Of a DNA stretch of 64,000 bases, positions 1 through 12,125 are shown piece by piece; the stretch's first letter is position 1, and each line of letters begins with the position of its first letter. The notes under the pieces were generated by a model. The model was not told where the DNA came from. It made no database searches and worked only from the letters and a program-made list of their open reading frames with translations. Source of the DNA: Nocardioides sp. CER19 (lineage in GTDB: Bacteria > Actinomycetota > Actinomycetes > Propionibacteriales > Nocardioidaceae); contig NZ_JARVWS010000002.1 in assembly GCF_029846275.1 (NCBI RefSeq), positions 992,001 through 1,056,000 on the forward strand, given 5' to 3'. Position numbers and translations under genes: made by a program.

Positions 1-949
<949 letters not shown>

Positions 950-966
950 CACCCACACCTCTCTCT

Positions 967-1016
967 CGGACGTCATACGGGTCGGCGGCGTCGCCGACCG
1001 GCCCGTATGACGTCCG
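967..1016 (+). terminator. Hairpin terminator after ahcY
   Basis: Arms 967-981 (CGGACGTCATACGGG) and 1002-1016 are exact reverse complements, and an inner stem 982-987/992-997 closes on a GCGT loop. No U-tract follows, as is common for high-GC actinobacterial terminators. It separates ahcY from mtrA. An operator role cannot be excluded because the arms are long and symmetrical. Confidence 0.6.
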
Positions 1017-1050
1017 CGGCATTTGCGAGCGCTAAGGCAGAATCGATCCC

Positions 1051-1749
1051 ATGAGCAACCCGGTCGACCCCGGTACGAAGGGGCGCATCCTCGTCGTCGA
1101 CGACGACGCGTCCCTGGCCGAGATGCTCTCGATCGTGCTGCGCCAGGAGGGCTTCGACTCGCGCCTGTGCGGCCGTGGCGACGAGGCGCTCGACGCCTTC
1201 CACGACTATCGGCCCGACCTCGTCCTGCTGGACCTGATGCTGCCCGGCCTCGACGGCATCGAGGTGTGCAAGCAGATCCGGGCCGAGTCCGGGGTGCCGA
1301 TCGTCATGCTCACCGCCAAGGGCGACACCGTCGACGTGGTCGTCGGTCTCGAGTCGGGCGCCGACGACTACGTCGTCAAGCCGTTCAAGCCCAAGGAGCT
1401 CGTCGCCCGCATCCGCGCGCGGGTGCGGCGCTTCGACGCCGGCAACGAGTCGCTCACCATCGGCGACCTCGTCATCGACGTCGCCGGCCACACCGTGACC
1501 CGCGACGGCGGGCCGATCAGCCTGACCCCGCTCGAGTTCGACCTGCTGGTCTGCCTGGCGCGCAAGCCGAACCAGGTCTTCTCCCGCGAGATCCTGCTCG
1601 AGCAGGTCTGGGGCTACCGGCACGCCGCCGACACCCGGCTGGTCAACGTCCACGTCCAGCGGCTGCGGTCCAAGGTCGAGCACGACCCGGAGAACCCCGA
1701 GATCGTGGTCACCGTGCGCGGCGTGGGCTACAAGGCCGGCCGCCAGTAA
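1051..1749 (+). CDS. mtrA: Response regulator MtrA
   Basis: OmpR/PhoB-type DNA-binding response regulator of the MtrAB system, which in actinobacteria controls cell-wall metabolism and division genes. 232 residues, the usual length. The receiver domain covers about 10-125, with acidic pocket DDD at 17-19, phospho-acceptor Asp61 in LLDLMLPG, Thr88 and Lys110 in VVKPFKP. A winged-helix effector domain follows (about 135-230) with FDLLVCLARKPNQVFSRE and the recognition helix in ADTRLVNVHVQRLRSKVE. The ATG start fits the family N-terminus. The cognate kinase gene starts 16 bp after the stop. Confidence 0.96.
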   Translation: MSNPVDPGTKGRILVVDDDASLAEMLSIVLRQEGFDSRLCGRGDEALDAFHDYRPDLVLLDLMLPGLDGIEVCKQIRAESGVPIVMLTAKGDTVDVVVGLESGADDYVVKPFKPKELVARIRARVRRFDAGNESLTIGDLVIDVAGHTVTRDGGPISLTPLEFDLLVCLARKPNQVFSREILLEQVWGYRHAADTRLVNVHVQRLRSKVEHDPENPEIVVTVRGVGYKAGRQ

Positions 1750-1765
1750 GGCGTCGTGGTCAGCA

Positions 1766-3370
1766 GTGCTCAGACGCGTCCTGACGGTGTGGCGCAGGTC
1801 GATCCAGGCCCGCGTCGTGGTGAGCACCGTGCTGCTCTCCGCCCTCGCCGTCTCCGCTGTGGGGTGGCTGCTCCTGCAGCAGGTGCGTGACGGCCTGCTC
1901 GAGCACCGGGTCGACGCCGTGCTCGCCGAGACCGCGACCGAGATCTCCGACGCCAACGACCGGCTCTCGGCCGCCTCGTCGGTCGACGTGGACGCCTCCG
2001 GGCAGCAGCGCGACCTGGTCGAGCCGATCATCCAGCGCGGCGCGACCCGTGGCTTCGACGTCGTCATGGCGGGCCCGATCGACCGCGACGGCGAGCCGCG
2101 CGGGCGGATCGCGGACGGCGGAGCCGAGTACTCGCCGGGGCTCGACACGGCCAGCGTGCCTGTGCGTCTCGAGGACCACTTCGCTCACCACGACGGCACC
2201 GCCTGGACCTTCACGACGATCCGCACGACCACCGGCGACACCACGACCGAGGTGCCCGGCGTGGTGGTCGGCACCCAGGTCGAGCTGCCGGCCGACGGGC
2301 TGACCTACGTGCTCTACTTCCTCTACCCGCTCAACGACGAGCAGGAGACCCTCGGCCTCGTCACGCGCGCGCTCGCCGCCGCCGGCGTGCTGCTGCTCCT
2401 GCTGGTCGCGGGCGTCACCTGGCTCGTCGTACGCCAGATCGTCACGCCGATCCGGCTCGCCCGCCAGGTGGCCGAGCGGCTCGCCGCCGGGCAGCTCCAG
2501 GAGCGCCTGCGCGTCTACGGTGAGGACGACCTGGCGCGGCTGGCCATCTCGTTCAACCAGATGGCCAGCAACCTGCAGCGCCAGATCCGGCAGCTCGAGG
2601 AGCTCAGCCGCGTCCAGCGCCGCTTCACCTCCGACGTCTCCCACGAGCTGCGCACGCCGCTCACGACCGTCCGGATGGCCGGCGACGTGCTCCACGACGC
2701 CCGCAACAGCTTCGACCCCGCGACCGCCCGGGCCGCCGAGCTGCTGCAGACCGAGCTCGACAGGTTCGAGCGGCTGCTCGTCGACCTGCTCGAGATCAGC
2801 CGGTTCGACGCCGGTGCCGCGGTGCTGGAGACCGACGACGTCAACCTCGTCGACGTCGTGCACCGGGTGGTCGAGGCGGCGCGGCCGCTCGCGACCAAGC
2901 GCGGTGTCGACGTCGCCGTACGCGCACCGGACCGGCCGTGCCTGGCCGAGGCTGACGTACGCCGGGTGGAGCGGATCCTGCGCAACCTCGTGACGAACGC
3001 GATCGACCACGCTGCCCCGGCGTCGACGCCCGGGTCGGCCGGGGTCGTCGTCACCGTCGACGCCGACGAGCAGGCGGCCGCGGTGGCCGTCCGCGACTAC
3101 GGCGTCGGCCTCGCGCCGGGGGAGTCGGCGATGGTCTTCAACAGGTTCTGGCGGGCCGACCCGGCCCGCGACCGCTCCAGCGGCGGCACCGGCCTCGGCC
3201 TGGCCATCTCGCTGGAGGACACCCACCTGCACGGGGGCTGGCTCCAGGCCTGGGGGCGTCCCGGCGGAGGCGCACAGTTCCGGCTCACCCTGCCGCGCCA
3301 CGTCGGCGCGCCGCTGCACCACAGCCCGCTGCCGCTCGTGCCGGCCGACGCCGGGGAGCGCGCCTCATGA
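1766..3370 (+). CDS. mtrB: Sensor histidine kinase MtrB
   Basis: Membrane sensor kinase partner of MtrA. GTG start; 534 residues. N-terminal transmembrane segment (about 16-37) and a second near 200-225 bracket an extracytoplasmic sensor region of about 160 residues. Then come a HAMP domain (VRQIVTPIRLARQVAERLAA), the dimerisation/phospho-acceptor box SHELRTPL with His293, and a HATPase_c domain with N-box LRNLVTNAIDHA, DYGVGL and GGTGLGLAI. The last four bases overlap lpqB (ATGA), indicating translational coupling in an mtrA-mtrB-lpqB operon. Confidence 0.96.
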   Translation: MLRRVLTVWRRSIQARVVVSTVLLSALAVSAVGWLLLQQVRDGLLEHRVDAVLAETATEISDANDRLSAASSVDVDASGQQRDLVEPIIQRGATRGFDVVMAGPIDRDGEPRGRIADGGAEYSPGLDTASVPVRLEDHFAHHDGTAWTFTTIRTTTGDTTTEVPGVVVGTQVELPADGLTYVLYFLYPLNDEQETLGLVTRALAAAGVLLLLLVAGVTWLVVRQIVTPIRLARQVAERLAAGQLQERLRVYGEDDLARLAISFNQMASNLQRQIRQLEELSRVQRRFTSDVSHELRTPLTTVRMAGDVLHDARNSFDPATARAAELLQTELDRFERLLVDLLEISRFDAGAAVLETDDVNLVDVVHRVVEAARPLATKRGVDVAVRAPDRPCLAEADVRRVERILRNLVTNAIDHAAPASTPGSAGVVVTVDADEQAAAVAVRDYGVGLAPGESAMVFNRFWRADPARDRSSGGTGLGLAISLEDTHLHGGWLQAWGRPGGGAQFRLTLPRHVGAPLHHSPLPLVPADAGERAS

Positions 3371-5112
3371 CCCGTCGCCGTCTCGTCATCGTCCTGCTGG
3401 CCGCCGTGCTGCCGGTCCTCGCCGCGTGCGGGGTCGGCATGCCCACCAGCGGGGACGTCGTCCAGGTCGGGCCCGGCCCCCAGACGACCCGGGTCCCGGG
3501 CATCTCGATCGACCCGCGGCCCCCGCAGCCGGGCGCGTCGCCCACCGAGATCGTGCAGGGCTTCCTCGACGCCATGCTCGCGACCCCGACGCAGACGCGC
3601 TCCGCACAGCAGTTCCTCACCAAGGCCGCCCGGACATCGTGGGACCCGGCCCGGGGCACGATCGTCTACGGCGAGAAGGGCGTCCCGCACGGCGGGGTCG
3701 ACGACGTGAGGGTCGACCTCGGCAACGCCTACCGTCTCGACGCCCGCGGGGCCTGGGTGGGCACCGTGCCCGACGGCGAGCGGCGGCTGCCGTTCACGGT
3801 CGCGCGCGAGAACGGCCAGTGGCGCATCGCGTCGGCGCCGGACGCGCTCATCGTGCCGATCTCCTGGTTCGAGGCGCGCTTCACCCAGCTCTCCCTCTAC
3901 TTCTTCGACCCGACCGGCCAGGTGCTCGTGCCCGAGCCGGTGTTCGTGCCGCGCGGCAACCAGCTCGCCACCACCCTCGTGCGGGACCTGGTCGCCGGGC
4001 CGCCGCGCGAGCTCGCCGGCGTCCTCCGCAACTTCCTGCCGCCCGGCGTCGGCGAGGGCCTCTCCGTCCCCGTCGACGCGCACGGGACGGCCGAGGTGGC
4101 CCTCACCGCGGGACCCGACCAGCCCGCCCAGAGCCCGCAGGCGCTCACCCTGCTCACCGCGCAGCTCGGCTGGACGCTCCGGCAGGACCCGACGGTCCAG
4201 TCGATCCGGCTGTCGATCGGTGGCCGTGCCGTGCCGCTGTCCGGCGGCCGTTCGGAGTTCAGCGTCACCGAGGGGCCCGAGTACGACCCGGCGGGCTACC
4301 AGACCAGCGCCCAGATGTTCGGCCTGGACGCCGACGGCCGGCTCGTCTCGGGCCAGCCACCGTCCCTCGCGCCTGTGCCCGGACCCTTCGGAACGCGGCC
4401 CGCGGGCCTGCGCGCCGTCGCCGTGGACCTGGACGGCGAGCGGGTCGCCGGCGTCACCACGAACGGCACCACCGTGCGGCTCGCCAGCGTTCGCGGATCT
4501 GGCGAGCCGACCCAGGTCGCGACCGGTACCGACCTGCTCCGGCCGGCGTGGGACGTCGCCGGCCGCCTCTGGCTGCTCGACCACTCGAGGGCCGGCGCGC
4601 GGGTCTCGTACGTCGACCCCGACGGCCGCCAGCACGCGGTCCGGGTGCCCGGTGTCAGCGGCGCCGACATCGTCCGCTTCCTGGTGTCGCGGGACGGCAC
4701 CCGGCTGATCGCCGTGCGACGCGGGTCGGGCGGCGACAGCCTCGTCGTCAGCCGGCTGCGCAGCGACGACGACGGCCGGATCACGTCCGCCTCGGCGGCG
4801 ATCGAGATCTCGCCGGCCGAGACCGCCCCGATGCGGATCAAGGACATCGGCTGGTACTCGCCGACCACGGTGCTGCTCCTGCACCGGCTCTCCGGGGTCA
4901 CCCAGCTGCGCCAGGTCGTGGTCGACGGGTCGAGCGCCGCGTTCCCGGCCCAGCCGATCGTCGTGGCCGACACCGTCGACGCGCTGCTCAGCTCTCCGGT
5001 CACCGCACAGAGCGCCTACGGCGTCTTCGGCACGCAGCTGCGCGGGCTCACCGGCGACACCCGTGACTCCGTCCTGGACGGGCCGGTCACGTCGCTCGGC
5101 TTCGTCGGCTGA
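3367..5112 (+). CDS. lpqB: Lipoprotein LpqB
   Basis: 581-residue lipoprotein that, in mycobacteria, interacts with MtrB's extracytoplasmic domain and modulates MtrAB signalling. The N-terminus is a lipoprotein signal (RRR, hydrophobic core, lipobox VLAAC with Cys21), so the mature protein is membrane-anchored outside the cell. A GerMN-like domain (about 190-310, EPVFVPRGNQLATTLVRDLVAGP) is followed by a beta-propeller-like C-terminal half (AVDLDGERVAGVTTNG, FLVSRDGTRLIAVR). It overlaps mtrB by ATGA, consistent with one transcript. Confidence 0.95.
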   Translation: MTRRRLVIVLLAAVLPVLAACGVGMPTSGDVVQVGPGPQTTRVPGISIDPRPPQPGASPTEIVQGFLDAMLATPTQTRSAQQFLTKAARTSWDPARGTIVYGEKGVPHGGVDDVRVDLGNAYRLDARGAWVGTVPDGERRLPFTVARENGQWRIASAPDALIVPISWFEARFTQLSLYFFDPTGQVLVPEPVFVPRGNQLATTLVRDLVAGPPRELAGVLRNFLPPGVGEGLSVPVDAHGTAEVALTAGPDQPAQSPQALTLLTAQLGWTLRQDPTVQSIRLSIGGRAVPLSGGRSEFSVTEGPEYDPAGYQTSAQMFGLDADGRLVSGQPPSLAPVPGPFGTRPAGLRAVAVDLDGERVAGVTTNGTTVRLASVRGSGEPTQVATGTDLLRPAWDVAGRLWLLDHSRAGARVSYVDPDGRQHAVRVPGVSGADIVRFLVSRDGTRLIAVRRGSGGDSLVVSRLRSDDDGRITSASAAIEISPAETAPMRIKDIGWYSPTTVLLLHRLSGVTQLRQVVVDGSSAAFPAQPIVVADTVDALLSSPVTAQSAYGVFGTQLRGLTGDTRDSVLDGPVTSLGFVG

Positions 5113-5178
5113 CCGCTTTCTCCACAGCCCGTCGTCCCCGGCTTGCCGGCGCCGGGCAGGGAGGGTTGGGTCGGCTCG

Positions 5179-5895
5179 GTGCCGACCACCCTGCGTGACG
5201 CCTGGGCCGACCTGGTCCTCGGGGCCACCTGCGTCGGCTGCGCACGGCCGGGGCGACTGCTCTGCCCGTGGTGCGAGACGGCGCTGCCGCGGTCGGCGCG
5301 CCCCGCGTGGCCCTCACCCGTTCCCGAGGGGCTCGTCCCGCCCTACGCCACCGGTCCCTACGACGGCACCCTGAGGCAGCTGGTCCTCGGCCTCAAGGAG
5401 CACCGCCTGCTCGCGCTGCGCGGACCGCTCGGACGCCTGCTCGCCACCGCCGCCCAGGCCGCGCTCTCGGACGTCCGCGGGCCGGTGGCGCTCGTCCCGG
5501 TCCCGTCGCGTCCGAGCAGCGTCCGGCAGCGCGCGCTCGACTCGACGTACGACGTCACGGTGGCCGCGGCCCGTCACCTGCGCGCGGCCGGACGCGACGT
5601 GACGGCCGTCCGACTGCTGCGGACGCGGGTCGGGCTGCGCGACCAGGCGGGCCTCACCGCCAACGACCGCGCGGTCAACCTGGCCGGCTCGATGACCTGC
5701 CCGACCGGTGGCCTCGTCCGGATGGCGAGACGGCTGCCGAGGGTCCGGATCGTCGTCTGCGATGACGTCATCACGACCGGCGCGACGGCCCGGGAAGCCC
5801 AGCGCGCCCTGCAGTCAGTGGGTCTCGAGGTGGTGGGTGTGGCTGCCGTCGCGGCCACTCGGCGACGGGTCGATCGGGTGCCGATGCGCATTTGA
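5179..5895 (+). CDS. ComF-family phosphoribosyltransferase-like protein
   Basis: 238-residue ComF/GntX family protein. N-terminal zinc-finger-like cysteines (ATCVGCARPGRLLCPWC), the family marker YDGTLRQLVLGLKEH, the paired VPVPSRPSSVRQR, and a C-terminal PRPP-binding loop VVCDDVITTGATARE of type I phosphoribosyltransferases. Function in non-competent actinobacteria is not settled; homologues are linked to DNA uptake or nucleotide salvage. I chose the GTG at 5179 because it gives a family-like N-terminus and has AGGGAGGG upstream; an in-frame TTG at 5143 is possible. Sits between lpqB and hpf as in mycobacteria. Confidence 0.88.
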   Translation: MPTTLRDAWADLVLGATCVGCARPGRLLCPWCETALPRSARPAWPSPVPEGLVPPYATGPYDGTLRQLVLGLKEHRLLALRGPLGRLLATAAQAALSDVRGPVALVPVPSRPSSVRQRALDSTYDVTVAAARHLRAAGRDVTAVRLLRTRVGLRDQAGLTANDRAVNLAGSMTCPTGGLVRMARRLPRVRIVVCDDVITTGATAREAQRALQSVGLEVVGVAAVAATRRRVDRVPMRI

Positions 5896-6273
5896 AGGAA
5901 GGGATCAGGCCCCACCCTTGGCCGCTCTGGGGGAGGGGTCTAACGTCTGTGTATGGAGTCCGCCCGGGTCCGTGGTTGCGTCGTCCAGACGCCCGGACAC
6001 CGGGCGCCTGCACGACTAGCCGATGCCAGTCGCAGGCAAAACGGCCCACGTAACCCGAGCGATCGGGGATCACGGTGCGGCTTAGACATAAGCCCTGCCC
6101 CAGGCCTGCCGTCAGATACGGGAGGCCACCGGGAGAAGGTGGAGTGGCAGCAAGCCGCGAGCCCTCAGCAGGCGATTGTGGGGACGAAGACCAGGTCGGC
6201 CGGGCGGACTCCTCTCCGGCTCCCCAGCCGGATCGCTCCCTCCGAATCCCCCTCTATGCACGGGAGGTAACCC
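5896..6273 (+). other. Long leader/intergenic region before hpf
   Basis: 378 bp without a convincing gene. It probably carries the hpf promoter and a long 5' leader. Visible structure: a small hairpin near 5991-6005, and a 7-bp perfect hairpin at 6215-6232 (TCCGGCT, loop CCCC, AGCCGGA) about 40 bp before the hpf start. An open frame from ATG 5953 to 6270 exists, but its composition does not look like neighbouring genes and I do not call it. GGGAGGTAA just before 6274 is the hpf ribosome-binding site. Confidence 0.45.
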
Positions 6274-6900
6274 ATGGAAGTCGTCGTCACCGGACGAAAC
6301 TGTGAGATCTCCGAAAGGTTCCGCGCCCACGCCAACGAGAAGCTGGTCAGGCTCGAGAAGCACGACCATCGGATCATGCGTGTGCACGTGGAAGTGGACT
6401 GCGAGCCCAACCCGCGGCAGCACAAGGGCGCCATCCACGTGGAGCTGACCGGGTTCTCGAAGGGACCGGTGGTACGAGCCGAGGCGTGCGCGGAGGACAA
6501 GATGGGTGCGCTCGACCTCGCCCTCGACAAGATGGCGTCGCAGATGCGCAAGGCCGCCGACCGCCGCCGCGTCCACCGGGGCCGCCGAACACCCGTGTCG
6601 GTCGGGCAGGCGCTGGCCGACGTACCGCTGGACGAGCCGGTGCTGACGACCGAGACGGACGAGCGCGCCATCGAGCGTCAGGTCGGACCCATCGAGGTGA
6701 CCGGCGACGGACCGCTCGTGGTCCGCGAGAAGGTCCACGCGGCGACGCCGATGACGCTGGACCAGGCGCTCTACGAGATGGAGCTGGTCGGCCACGACTT
6801 CTTCCTCTTCGTGGACAAGGAGACGAAGCGTCCGTCGGTCGTCTACCGCCGCCGCGGCTACGACTACGGCGTGATCGGCCTGGATCTCGGCGACGAGTAG
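6274..6900 (+). CDS. hpf: Ribosome hibernation promoting factor, long form
   Basis: 208-residue long-form HPF, which binds the decoding region of the 30S subunit and promotes 100S dimer formation in stationary phase or stress. The N-terminal RaiA/YfiA-type domain (about 1-110) has VVVTGRNCEISERFRAHANE and PRQHKGAIHVELTGFSKGP. The C-terminal dimerisation domain (about 145-205) has PMTLDQALYEMELVGHDFFL, FVDKETKRPSVVYRRR and GYDYGVIGL. The start has an excellent Shine-Dalgarno sequence (GGGAGGTAA). Preceded by a 378-bp leader and followed by a strong terminator, so probably monocistronic. Confidence 0.95.
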   Translation: MEVVVTGRNCEISERFRAHANEKLVRLEKHDHRIMRVHVEVDCEPNPRQHKGAIHVELTGFSKGPVVRAEACAEDKMGALDLALDKMASQMRKAADRRRVHRGRRTPVSVGQALADVPLDEPVLTTETDERAIERQVGPIEVTGDGPLVVREKVHAATPMTLDQALYEMELVGHDFFLFVDKETKRPSVVYRRRGYDYGVIGLDLGDE

Positions 6901-6920
6901 AAGACCCGGGACACCGGACC

Positions 6921-6956
6921 AGGGCCGGGATGGTCAGAAGTGACCATCCCGGCCCT
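6921..6956 (+). terminator. Terminator after hpf
   Basis: Perfect 16-bp inverted repeat (6921-6936 and 6941-6956) around a GAAG tetraloop, followed by a short T run. It lies 20 bp after the hpf stop and isolates hpf from the response regulator gene. Confidence 0.85.
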
Positions 6957-7013
6957 TTGCTTTGTCACCCGGTCGGGCAGCCATGCCCGGCCTGGGCGTG
7001 CCATGATCTACCC

Positions 7014-7697
7014 GTGACCGCTGCCAAGAGTCCCGCCGAGAGTGAGCCCATCCGTGTGCTCGTCGTCGACGATCAGGAGCTGTTCCGCCGCGGCCTGACC
7101 ATGCTGCTCACGGCGGAGCCGGGCATCGAGGTCGCCGGCGAGGCCGGCGACGGCGACGAGGGCACCGCCCTCGCCTCGGCGGTCGCGCCGGACGTCGTGC
7201 TCCTCGACATCCGGATGCCCAAGCGCACCGGCATCGAGGCCTGCGCCTCGATCAAGCAGGCGGTGCCGTCGGCCAAGATCATCATGCTCACCGTCTCCGA
7301 CGAGGAGGCCGACCTCTACGAGGCCGTCAAGTCGGGTGCGTCGGGCTACCTGCTCAAGGACTCCTCCATCGAGGAGGTCGCCCAGGCCGTCCGCGTCGTG
7401 GCCGACGGCCAGTCGCTGATCAGCCCCTCGATGGCGGTCAAGCTGATCGACGAGTTCAAGCAGATGTCGCGGCCCGAGCGCGACCACGTGCCCGGCCTCC
7501 GGCTCACCGAGCGCGAGCTCGAGGTGCTGCGGTTCGTCGCGAAGGGTCTCAACAACCGCGAGATCGCCAAGCACCTGTTCATCTCCGAGAACACGGTGAA
7601 GAACCACGTGCGCAACATCCTCGAGAAGCTCCAGCTCCACTCGCGCATGGAGGCGGTCATGTATGCCGTCCGCGAGAAGCTGCTCGACCTGCCGTAG
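7014..7697 (+). CDS. NarL/LuxR-family response regulator
   Basis: 227-residue two-component response regulator. Receiver domain 13-130 with VLVVDDQELFRRGL, phospho-acceptor Asp65 (LLDIRMPKRTG), Thr in IIMLTVSDEE and Lys in GYLLKDSS. C-terminal LuxR-type HTH about 162-225 (LTERELEVLRFVAKGLNNRE, ENTVKNHVRNILEKL). GTG start at 7014 gives the family-like N-terminus; an upstream frame extension runs through hpf and is spurious. No kinase gene is adjacent, so it is an orphan here. Similar regulators sit between hpf and secA in other actinobacteria. Confidence 0.9.
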   Translation: MTAAKSPAESEPIRVLVVDDQELFRRGLTMLLTAEPGIEVAGEAGDGDEGTALASAVAPDVVLLDIRMPKRTGIEACASIKQAVPSAKIIMLTVSDEEADLYEAVKSGASGYLLKDSSIEEVAQAVRVVADGQSLISPSMAVKLIDEFKQMSRPERDHVPGLRLTERELEVLRFVAKGLNNREIAKHLFISENTVKNHVRNILEKLQLHSRMEAVMYAVREKLLDLP

Positions 7698-7762
7698 GGC
7701 AGGTTGACGCGTCTCGAGACCCCGTCGGTCTGGAAGGCGGACTGTCGGAGCCGTCTCCTACA

Positions 7763-8962
7763 GTGACCGCCGTGCAGTCCTTGTCCCTGGCGCAAGCCCG
7801 CCGGATCGCGCTGGCCGCGCAGGGTTTCGCTGACCCGCCGCACGAGCGGCCGACGATGCGCACGTTCCAGCGCACCCTCGAGCGCACCGGCGTCCTGCAG
7901 GTCGACAGCGTCAACGTGCTGCAGCGGGCGCACTACATGCCGCTCTACTCCCGCATGGGTCCCTACGACGTCGACCTGCTGCGCAGGGCCAGCGAGACCC
8001 GGCCGCGCCGGATGGTGGAGTACTGGGCCCACGTCCAGGCCTTCATGCCGGTCGAGCTGTGGCCGGTCATGCGCCACCGGATGGAGCACCACCGCGAGAG
8101 GCGCGGCAAGTGGTCGATCGTCGAGGCCGAGCCGGGGCTCGAGGAGAACCTCCTGGCGGAGATCCGCGAGCGCGGTGCGTCGACGGCACGCGAGCTCGAC
8201 GCGGGTCTGCCGCGCACGAAGGAGCACTGGGGCTGGAACTGGTCCAACGCCCGGCGCGTCCTCGACTGGCTCTACACGACCGGCGATCTCGCCATCGCCG
8301 GGCGCAACGGCCAGTTCGAGATCCGCTACGACCTGCCCGAGCGGGTCATCCCGGCCGCGGTGCTGGCGCTGCCCACGCCGACGCCGGAGGAGGCCCACCT
8401 GGAGCTGGTCCGTCGCGCAGCCCGCAGCCACGGCGTCGCGACGATCCAGGACCTGCGCGACTACTACCGGATGTCGGTGGTCGACACGGCACGGGCCGTC
8501 GCGACCCTCGTCGAGTCGGGAGAGCTCGAGCAGGTGACGGTCGACGGATGGCGCCGGCCCGCGTACCTCCACACGCAGGCACGGCTGCCGCGCCGGATCC
8601 GCGCCCGAGCCCTGCTCAGCCCGTTCGACCCGGTCGTGTGGGAGCGGGCGCGCACCGAGGCGCTCTTCGACTTCTTCTACCGCATCGAGATCTACGTCCC
8701 CGCCGACAAGCGGGTGCACGGCTACTACGTGCTGCCGTTCCTGCTGGGAGACCGGATCGTGGCGCGCGTCGACCTCAAGGCGGAGCGGCGGTCCGGGCGT
8801 CTGGTCGTCAAGGCGGCGTACGCCGAGCCGGTCGCCCCGTCCGAGACGGCGGCCGAGCTCGCCGCCGAGCTGCGTCGCCTCGCCGGCTGGCTCGGCCTCG
8901 ACGACGTCACCGTCGAGCCGCGCGGTGACCTGGCCCCCGCCCTGTCCGCTCTGGTGGACTAG
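7763..8962 (+). CDS. YcaQ-like winged-helix protein (DNA crosslink-repair glycosylase family)
   Basis: 399 residues of the HTH_42 (winged helix DNA-binding, YcaQ/AlkX) family; characterised members unhook DNA interstrand crosslinks. Family features: LSLAQARRIALAAQGF at the N-terminus, QVDSVNVLQRAHYMPLYSRM, then MVEYWAHVQAFMP and LLSPFDPVVWERARTEALFD, ending in VLPFLLGDRIVARVDLKAER. YcaQ activity depends on a QxD-type motif, and LQVDSVNV is consistent with it. GTG start at 7763, with an alternative GTG nine bases later. The last codons run into a 12-bp tandem repeat. Confidence 0.82.
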   Translation: MTAVQSLSLAQARRIALAAQGFADPPHERPTMRTFQRTLERTGVLQVDSVNVLQRAHYMPLYSRMGPYDVDLLRRASETRPRRMVEYWAHVQAFMPVELWPVMRHRMEHHRERRGKWSIVEAEPGLEENLLAEIRERGASTARELDAGLPRTKEHWGWNWSNARRVLDWLYTTGDLAIAGRNGQFEIRYDLPERVIPAAVLALPTPTPEEAHLELVRRAARSHGVATIQDLRDYYRMSVVDTARAVATLVESGELEQVTVDGWRRPAYLHTQARLPRRIRARALLSPFDPVVWERARTEALFDFFYRIEIYVPADKRVHGYYVLPFLLGDRIVARVDLKAERRSGRLVVKAAYAEPVAPSETAAELAAELRRLAGWLGLDDVTVEPRGDLAPALSALVD

Positions 8963-9000
8963 CCGGTGGACTGGCGGGTGGATTGGCGGGTGGACTGGCC
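8953..9000. repeat. 12-bp tandem repeat, four copies
   Basis: Units of type GGTGGACTGGCG at 8953-8964, 8965-8976, 8977-8988 and 8989-9000, differing at one to three positions. The TAG stop of the YcaQ-like gene lies in the first unit, where later units read TGG, so copy-number or point change could alter the protein end. Confidence 0.85.
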
Positions 9001-9147
9001 GGTGCACGAGATGGTCACCCCTGACCTCGCCCGGGAACGCGCCGTCGGGTAGGACCGTTGAGCACGCGTAGGTAGAGTTACTCGGCGGTGCCTCGGCACC
9101 GTCACCATGCCGTCAACCGCCGGCTATCCGCTAGGAGTCAGACCACC

Positions 9148-12021
<2,874 letters not shown>

Positions 12022-12030
12022 CCACCGCGT

Positions 12031-12125
12031 AGGTCTCGATACGCCCGCTCGTTCCTCGCGGGCTGCTCGACCAGCGATCTCTCGCTGGTCGAGCAGCGAG
12101 CGCCTTGCTGGGCGTATCGAGACCT
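12031..12125. repeat. Nested palindromic repeat element between convergent genes
   Basis: Outer arms 12031-12046 (AGGTCTCGATACGCCC) and 12110-12125 are perfect 16-bp inverted repeats. An inner 16-bp perfect stem 12062-12077/12082-12097 (GCTGCTCGACCAGCGA) closes on TCTC. The element fills the gap between secA and the convergent Rv3235-like gene and overlaps the latter's stop codon, so it very probably acts as a two-way terminator. A related 99-bp copy is embedded in hyuA at 62177-62275. Confidence 0.85.

Noticed and set aside
5118..5126. TTCTCCACA here and at 59083-59091, similar to DnaA boxes
   Set aside because: Single isolated copies with no dnaA/dnaN context or AT-rich stretch; too weak to propose an origin.
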